From contig CALKBO010000054.1 of assembly GCA_937989875.1 (NCBI GenBank), positions 1 to 29,115 of the forward strand: 29,115 nt of DNA, in the 5' to 3' direction. The position numbers and the translations under genes were made by a program. This stretch comes from an uncultured Collinsella sp. (GTDB taxonomy: Bacteria; Actinomycetota; Coriobacteriia; Coriobacteriales; Coriobacteriaceae). Positions 24,693 through 29,115 of the stretch are shown here, piece after piece. The notes below the pieces were generated by a model, which saw only the letters and a list, made by a program, of their open reading frames with translations, ran no database searches and was not told the DNA's origin. Position 1 is the stretch's first letter. Each line of letters starts with the position of its first letter.

Positions 24693-26520
24693 GATGCTCA
24701 AACTGCCGGTCTTGGACGTCGATGGCGAAAAGCTCGGCGTTGTGAACGATTTTGGCATTGCTACCGGCGAAGTTTTTCCGCACGTGACGTCGCTCGCGTT
24801 CCGCGGACCCGGCAAGACGCCGTTTATGATCAGCTGGCGCAAATGGGTCGACCGTATCGACGAGACAGGTGTACACCTTAAGACGTCGGCCACCGAAATC
24901 CGTTTTTCGTACCTGCAGCCGACCGAACTCTTGCTTGCCCGCGACGTGCTCAACAAGCAGATCGTCGACACGCAGGGCATGAAAGTCGTGCGCGTAAACG
25001 ACATCAAGTTTTCCATGTCGGGCGAAAATCAGCTGCGCCTGCTGGGCACCGAAGTGGGCGCCCGCGGTCTGCTACGCGCGATCAGCCCCGCACTCGAGCA
25101 TATCGTCGAAGGCTTTATGAAGCACCTGGGCAAGCCGCTCAGTGAGGACATCATCGCTTGGTCCTACATGGACCTGCTCGACCGCTCGACCAAGAACATT
25201 CAACTCTCGGTGTCGCATAAGACGCTCGGCGAGCTGCACCCTGCCGACATCGCCGACATTATCGAGCAGCTCGACCCGCGCCTGCGTGCGCAGGTGTTTG
25301 CACAGCTCGATACTGCCCAGGCCGCCGAGGCCATCTCGGAGTTCGACGACGACGAGCTTATGACCGAGATGCTCGAGGGCCTGTCCGACACGGACGCATC
25401 GTCGATGCTGGCCATGATGGACCCGGACGATGCAGCCGACCTGATCGACGAGCTCGATTACGAGAAGGCCGAGAAGCTCCTGCGCCTGATGGGCGTCAAG
25501 GAGGAGAAGGCGATTCGTAACCTGCTGGGGTATGAGGACAATACCGCCGGCCGCATCATGACCTCGGAGTTTGTCTCCCTGCCCGCTACGGCAACGGTCG
25601 GTGACGCCATCGAGGCGATTCGCGAGCTCGACGAGGACTTCGAGAGCGTCTACTACGTCTATACCGAGGATCCGAGCGGCATGCTGACCGGCGTGCTTTC
25701 GCTGCGCACGCTGATCGTAGCCGACCGCGACGCCACGCTGGGTCAGCTGGCCTATCGCGACCTGGTCTATGTGTCGCCCGACGAGGACCAGGAAGACGTG
25801 ACGGACGAGATGACCAAGTACGACCTGGTTGCCATCCCTGTCTGCGACGAGAACCGTCATATCCTGGGTATCGTAACCTTCGACGACGCCATGGATGTTA
25901 TCGCCGAGGAGCATCAGGAGGACCTGCAGATCGCCGGTGTCGGCTCGGGCGATAGCGCGTCGGACGACTCGACGAACGTGCTCAGCTGGTTTGTGCATCG
26001 CCAGTACTGGGTTGTCGTGTGGGGCATTGCCTCGTGCATTATGGCGACCGTGTTGGGAACGGCACTCGGCTCCGCGCATCTGGTGGTGTTCCCCATGTGC
26101 GCCATGCCGCTCGTGCTGCTGGCGGCCTCGCGCATGGTGTCGTTCGTCAAGAACTACTTCCTGGAGTATGACGGTCACGACGACGAGCCCAAGCCGTATC
26201 TGGGGTTTTTCTTCCAGAGCACGGGCATGGGCCTGATTCTGTCACTCGTGACCTACCTGTGCGCTCAGCTGGTGCGCACCGCTGCGTTCCCCGATGCGCC
26301 CATGTTTGAGGAGCAACTCTTTACCGGGTGCTTTAATATCGCCGCCATCATTTGCCTGGTTGGCAACATGAGCGCCGTGATTTACCTGATGGTGCTGTTC
26401 TGGCGTGACGAGCATGACCTCAACACGTCGGGCACCGCCATGAACGTTATTGCCGTCATGATCTCGTGCGTAGCGTACTGCGCCGCTGCGGTGCTGCTCA
26501 CCATGTCGGTCATTGGTTAG
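24676..26520 (+). CDS. PRC-barrel/MgtE-N/CBS protein with a non-canonical membrane domain
   Basis: This is a 614-residue protein, longer than the ~450 of typical MgtE. Residues 1-~150 look like two PRC-type barrels. An MgtE_N superhelical domain begins at 187 (LHPADIADIIEQLD) and runs to ~285; a CBS pair follows (~290-420). In MgtE these cytoplasmic parts bind Mg2+ and gate the channel. The membrane part (438-614) has about five helices but lacks the GGNxGxQ-like motif and the pore Asp of the last helix known from MgtE. I annotate TTG 24676, five bases after GGGGAG; ATG 24694, one base after the leader-peptide stop, is the alternative. The Nramp-like gene starts eight bases after its stop. 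It may be a Mg2+ sensor or regulatory subunit rather than a channel. Confidence 0.85.
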   Translation: MNYLSEMLKLPVLDVDGEKLGVVNDFGIATGEVFPHVTSLAFRGPGKTPFMISWRKWVDRIDETGVHLKTSATEIRFSYLQPTELLLARDVLNKQIVDTQGMKVVRVNDIKFSMSGENQLRLLGTEVGARGLLRAISPALEHIVEGFMKHLGKPLSEDIIAWSYMDLLDRSTKNIQLSVSHKTLGELHPADIADIIEQLDPRLRAQVFAQLDTAQAAEAISEFDDDELMTEMLEGLSDTDASSMLAMMDPDDAADLIDELDYEKAEKLLRLMGVKEEKAIRNLLGYEDNTAGRIMTSEFVSLPATATVGDAIEAIRELDEDFESVYYVYTEDPSGMLTGVLSLRTLIVADRDATLGQLAYRDLVYVSPDEDQEDVTDEMTKYDLVAIPVCDENRHILGIVTFDDAMDVIAEEHQEDLQIAGVGSGDSASDDSTNVLSWFVHRQYWVVVWGIASCIMATVLGTALGSAHLVVFPMCAMPLVLLAASRMVSFVKNYFLEYDGHDDEPKPYLGFFFQSTGMGLILSLVTYLCAQLVRTAAFPDAPMFEEQLFTGCFNIAAIICLVGNMSAVIYLMVLFWRDEHDLNTSGTAMNVIAVMISCVAYCAAAVLLTMSVIG

Positions 26521-26528
26521 GTGGTCGC

Positions 26529-27791
26529 GTGCAAAATACCAAGCAAAAGTCGGGCACCAAGCAAAAGTTGACCATCGCGGCCATCTTTGGCGCTATGGGC
26601 CCCGGTCTGCTGGCGGCGCTTTCGGGCAATGACGCCGGCGGCATTGCAACGTATTCCAGTGCGGGCGCCAGCTATGGCTACAAGATGCTCTGGATGCTTC
26701 CCGTCATGACTGTGCTGCTCATCGTGACGCAGGAGACCGCGGCGCGCTGCGGCTGCGTCACGGGCAAGGGCCTGGCATCGCTCATCCGCGAGCGCTTTGG
26801 TGTGCGCAAGAGTGTACTTGCTATGGCGGCGCTGTTGATCGCCAACACGGCTGTGACCATTTCGGAGTTTGCGGGCATCGCCAGCGGCCTTGCTCTCTTT
26901 GGCGTGCCGGCGAGCATCTCGGTGCCGTTGGTGGCGCTGCTGGTGTGGATGCTTACCATGTCGGGTAGTTTCCAGCGCATCGAGAAGATTCTGCTGCTGG
27001 TAAGCTGCGTGTTCGTGACCTACATCGTCGCCGCGTTTATGGCCGGCCCCAACTGGGGCGAGGTCGCGGTCGACTTGGTCGTCCCCAATATTCAGAACGA
27101 TCCCAGCTACGTGTCGCTCGTGGTCGCAACGATCGGTACCACCATCGCACCGTGGATGATCTTCTTGGCTCAGAACAACGTGGTCGATAAGAATGCGGGC
27201 GAGGACGACATCGTGTTGCAGCGTATTGATACCGTGAGCGGCTCGATCGCTGCTGATATCATTGCGGGCTTCATTATCATCACGACCGGTACGGTGCTGT
27301 TCCCGGCGGGTATTCAGATTAGCGATGCCGCCGATGCCGCTCGCGCGTTGGAGCCCATCGCGGGCCAGTGGTCCACGGTGCTGTTCGCCTCGGGCCTGGT
27401 CGCAGCGAGTTTTTTGGCTGCCTGCGTGCTGCCGGGCGTTACGTCGAGTGCCATCTGCGAGGCTTTTGGTTGGGAGCGCGGCGCCGATCGCAGCTGGGAC
27501 GAGGCCCCGGTTTACCGCGGCATCATTACGGCCATCATCGGCATTTCTGCCGTGTTGGTGCTCATGCCTGGCGTCGATTTGTTCCAGATTATGATGACCT
27601 CGCAGGTCATCAACGGTGTGCTGCTGCCCGTGGTCTTGGTATTCCAGGTGGTTATCGCGGCGGATCGCCACATTATGGGCGCCAACCGCAACGGCCGCGT
27701 ATGGAACGTGCTCACGTGGGCGACTATCGGCGTGATTACGGTGCTGACGGTCGTCATGTTTGTGCTGCAAGCGATGGGCTACAGCGCTTAG
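26529..27791 (+). CDS. Nramp-related divalent cation transporter, NRMT-like (probably Mg2+)
   Basis: This is a 420-residue carrier with 11 or so helices of the Nramp (LeuT-fold) family. Helix 1 carries GPG(x)7GNDAGG (N34, D35) where canonical Nramps have DPGN. Helix 6 reads TTIAPW (A207, P208, W209) where they have MPH. Loss of that methionine is the hallmark of NRAMP-related magnesium transporters (NRMTs), one of which was studied from the coriobacterium Eggerthella lenta. Mg2+ (or Mg2+/Mn2+) uptake is therefore inferred. The start is GTG 26529 behind TAGGTGG, eight bases after the MgtE-like stop; an upstream start at 26466 would lie inside that gene. A strong terminator follows. Confidence 0.87.
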   Translation: MQNTKQKSGTKQKLTIAAIFGAMGPGLLAALSGNDAGGIATYSSAGASYGYKMLWMLPVMTVLLIVTQETAARCGCVTGKGLASLIRERFGVRKSVLAMAALLIANTAVTISEFAGIASGLALFGVPASISVPLVALLVWMLTMSGSFQRIEKILLLVSCVFVTYIVAAFMAGPNWGEVAVDLVVPNIQNDPSYVSLVVATIGTTIAPWMIFLAQNNVVDKNAGEDDIVLQRIDTVSGSIAADIIAGFIIITTGTVLFPAGIQISDAADAARALEPIAGQWSTVLFASGLVAASFLAACVLPGVTSSAICEAFGWERGADRSWDEAPVYRGIITAIIGISAVLVLMPGVDLFQIMMTSQVINGVLLPVVLVFQVVIAADRHIMGANRNGRVWNVLTWATIGVITVLTVVMFVLQAMGYSA

Positions 27792-27808
27792 CGCCTCTTT
27801 TGCTTCCG

Positions 27809-27843
27809 AACAGGCCGCAGCGATGGGCTGCGGCCTGTTTTTT
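27809..27843 (+). terminator. Intrinsic terminator of the MgtE-like/Nramp operon
   Basis: CAGGCCGCAGC (27811-27821) pairs perfectly with GCTGCGGCCTG (27827-27837) over a 5-base loop, extended by AA/TT, and six T's follow. It lies 17 bases after the transporter stop. Confidence 0.92.
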
Positions 27844-27873
27844 GTCTGTTATAGGGTGTTAGTTATATGGCAG

Positions 27874-28101
27874 TGGGCAAAAAATACCAAATATGAGTAC
27901 TGTTGCTAATTGAATAGCATTTACATCCAAGAAGATAATGAACATAACATATAATATGTTCATTAAAATTGGCTCCAATACGCCTTAAACCAGTCAGGTT
28001 GGCTGCTTTAGGGGGTTGTAGGGGACGCTCGGACGTCATTTTGGGTGGTTTTGCCTGCTACTAAAATGGTAACAGTACTCATATTTGCCCTTTTTTGCCC
28101 A
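27874..28101. repeat. 228-bp MITE-like element with 31-bp inverted ends
   Basis: The ends 27874-27904 and 28071-28101 are inverted repeats matching at 28 of 31 positions; both contain AAATATGAGTACTGTT in one or other orientation, and TGGGCAAAAAA lies outermost. A direct CAG flanks each end (27871-27873 and 28102-28104), a possible 3-bp target duplication. The interior is AT-rich compared with the rest of the window, has a perfect 11-bp palindrome (27936-27946 with 27955-27965) and a short AACC/GGTT palindrome near 27989-28001, and has no ORF. This occupies about half of the 516-base gap between the Nramp-like gene and the acyltransferase. Confidence 0.75.
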
Positions 28102-28231
28102 CAGACCTTTGAGGGTGCGGCGAAAAGGGCTTGTTTTGATTGTTTGGGGCAGGCACGAGGCGCGGAAACGATGTCTGGAGCGACGGAGCGGCCTGGAATT
28201 CATCCGTAGAGGTCTTCATTGGCTGCGCCAG

Positions 28232-28284
28232 GAGTGTCCCTAACTGCCGGAGGGGGTGTCTGCCGTGGCAGACACCCCCTCCGG
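28232..28284. repeat. GTCCC repeat unit joined to a perfect 18-bp-arm hairpin
   Basis: GAGTGTCCCTAACTGCCGG (28232-28250) matches the 19-bp units at 15846 and 15873 at 17 of 19 positions. Its CCGG opens a perfect hairpin: 28247-28264 pairs with 28267-28284 (CCGGAGGGGGTGTCTGCC and complement) across two bases. It lies 24 bases past the stop of the minus-strand acyltransferase and could end that transcript, but no T-run follows on that strand. I see nothing else in 28105-28231. Confidence 0.65.
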
Positions 28285-28307
28285 ATGTGGGAAGTTTGCG
28301 CTGCAGG

Positions 28308-29115
28308 TTACTTGTCGGTGCCCAGCTTGTGCGGCTTGAGAGCGAGCGCATTGACGAGTGCGTCGGTGGCAGACTTGACGGCTGCCGGCTGCGGATCGTT
28401 GACGTGATCCTCGGGGTGTACGGGCAGGTCCTTCTTGACGGCATCGTGGATCAAGTTGAGGTACTCAGTCACGCCAGTGGTCGATAGATGCGTGCCATCG
28501 CCATCGAACAGGTCGTTGCGGTTGGCACTGTATCCGTACCAGTCGATAACGCGTACGTTCTTGTAGCGCGTAGCGGCGCTGGCGATGGCCTGGTTGGTAG
28601 AGCCAACCCACGGCTGCGGGCTGCGCGTGTTCACAAACACCACAATACGCTTATCTCCTGCATCGGCCATGATGGCGTCGATTTGGTCGTCGGTTACCAA
28701 GCCGTTGGTGCCCAGCGCAAAGACCACGATCTTGCCGGCAAGGTTCTGTTGAAGATAGCCCTCAAATGTCGCACGGCCCGCATCGAACTGGCGGCCCTTT
28801 TCGGCATCGATATGGCTGTGCGGGAACACGCCGTCAAAGGAATCAACGGCGCGCAGCGACACGGAGTCACCGATCATCAACAGGTCGTAGGAGCCGTCGG
28901 GGAAGCCGTCGTTGTCCTTGTCGGTGTCGTCGGCCGCCTGCTGGTCGGTGGGTGCGGCGTTCTTGGCTTCCTTGTTCAGAACTTCGGCGCCCTCGCCGCT
29001 CAGCGCAGACGTCTCGGGCACAAAGATCAGGCCGCCCAGTGCAACGACCAACACGACAGCGGGTTGATTTTCAATCTCAACGCAACAGCCTGAACGGACC
29101 CCGCGTTTCCGCAGC
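28308..29115 (-). CDS. Acyltransferase-3 protein, C-terminal SGNH part (partial)
   Basis: The frame stays open from the stop at 28308 to the right edge of the window, so this is the 3' end of a longer gene. The visible part begins with a basic patch and one hydrophobic helix (AVVLVVALGGLIFV), then a linker rich in Ala/Asp, then an SGNH-hydrolase domain. The nucleophile block is IGDSVSLRA, the third block ALGTNG, and the catalytic Asp/His block DGTHLS. This is the arrangement of OatA-type acyltransferases, in which an acyltransferase-3 membrane domain feeds an extracytoplasmic SGNH domain that O-acetylates peptidoglycan or another envelope polymer. The membrane domain would lie beyond 29115. 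A start inside the window at GTG 29054 is unlikely. Confidence 0.85.
   Translation of the reverse strand, partial: LRKRGVRSGCCVEIENQPAVVLVVALGGLIFVPETSALSGEGAEVLNKEAKNAAPTDQQAADDTDKDNDGFPDGSYDLLMIGDSVSLRAVDSFDGVFPHSHIDAEKGRQFDAGRATFEGYLQQNLAGKIVVFALGTNGLVTDDQIDAIMADAGDKRIVVFVNTRSPQPWVGSTNQAIASAATRYKNVRVIDWYGYSANRNDLFDGDGTHLSTTGVTEYLNLIHDAVKKDLPVHPEDHVNDPQPAAVKSATDALVNALALKPHKLGTDK

Noticed and set aside
28079..28487. ORFs of about 115-121 codons on both strands in the gap before the acyltransferase
   Set aside because: They overlap the MITE-like end, the perfect hairpin and the acyltransferase C-terminus, and lack binding sites or recognisable sequence.

Overview
The window looks like chromosomal DNA from a high-GC, Gram-positive gut actinobacterium, most likely Collinsella or a close relative in the Coriobacteriia. 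The reasons are GC-rich codon use throughout, an LPXTG-type pilin-like adhesin, a DUF362 ferredoxin, an Nramp of the kind known from Coriobacteriia, and SGNH/acyltransferase-3 and HlyIII proteins. This assignment is inference from gene content; no rRNA or tRNA is present to anchor it. I found no prophage, CRISPR array, transposase or RNA gene of a known family.

Layout. 0-6.4 kb: one very large sortase-anchored adhesin with a VWA head and about ten pilin-type repeats. 6.4-7.0 kb: a gene-free stretch with a strong terminator and two related palindromic repeat elements. 7.0-12.3 kb: a NarL/DesK-type two-component system (minus strand) divergent from an ABC-2 exporter (ATPase and two permeases). 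12.4-15.8 kb: a second, MacB/FtsX-type ABC pair. 15.8-15.95 kb: a 181-bp array of GGGGAC/GTCCCC repeats bounded by inverted TAGTCATYGGGGAC ends. 16.0-18.4 kb: a DUF362 ferredoxin and a membrane-anchored alpha/beta hydrolase, convergent on a shared bidirectional terminator. 18.5-22.9 kb: HlyIII, a CNNM/CorC-type CBS protein, a small protein that resembles the N-terminal domain of cyanophycin synthetase, a YtxH protein and a PRC-barrel protein. 22.9-24.3 kb: a membrane-anchored polysaccharide-deacetylase-like protein that has lost its metal-binding histidines. 24.3-27.8 kb: a structured leader, then a PRC/MgtE-N/CBS/membrane fusion translationally close to an Nramp-related transporter lacking the transition-metal Met. 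27.8-28.3 kb: a terminator, an AT-rich MITE-like element with 31-bp inverted ends, and a perfect 18-bp-arm hairpin. 28.3-29.1 kb: the C-terminal SGNH part of an acyltransferase that runs off the window.

How the genes may work together. The adhesin, pseudo-deacetylase and SGNH acyltransferase act at the envelope. The two-component system probably controls the divergent ABC exporter. The CNNM/CorC protein, the MgtE-like fusion and the Nramp-like carrier suggest a magnesium-handling neighbourhood; the last two form a tight gene pair behind a long structured leader. The best candidates for something undescribed are (i) the stand-alone cyanophycin-synthetase N-domain protein with an HxxEHxxxE motif, (ii) the MgtE-sensor/novel-membrane-domain plus Nramp module with its leader and Pro-Pro upstream ORF, and (iii) the families of palindromic intergenic repeats.
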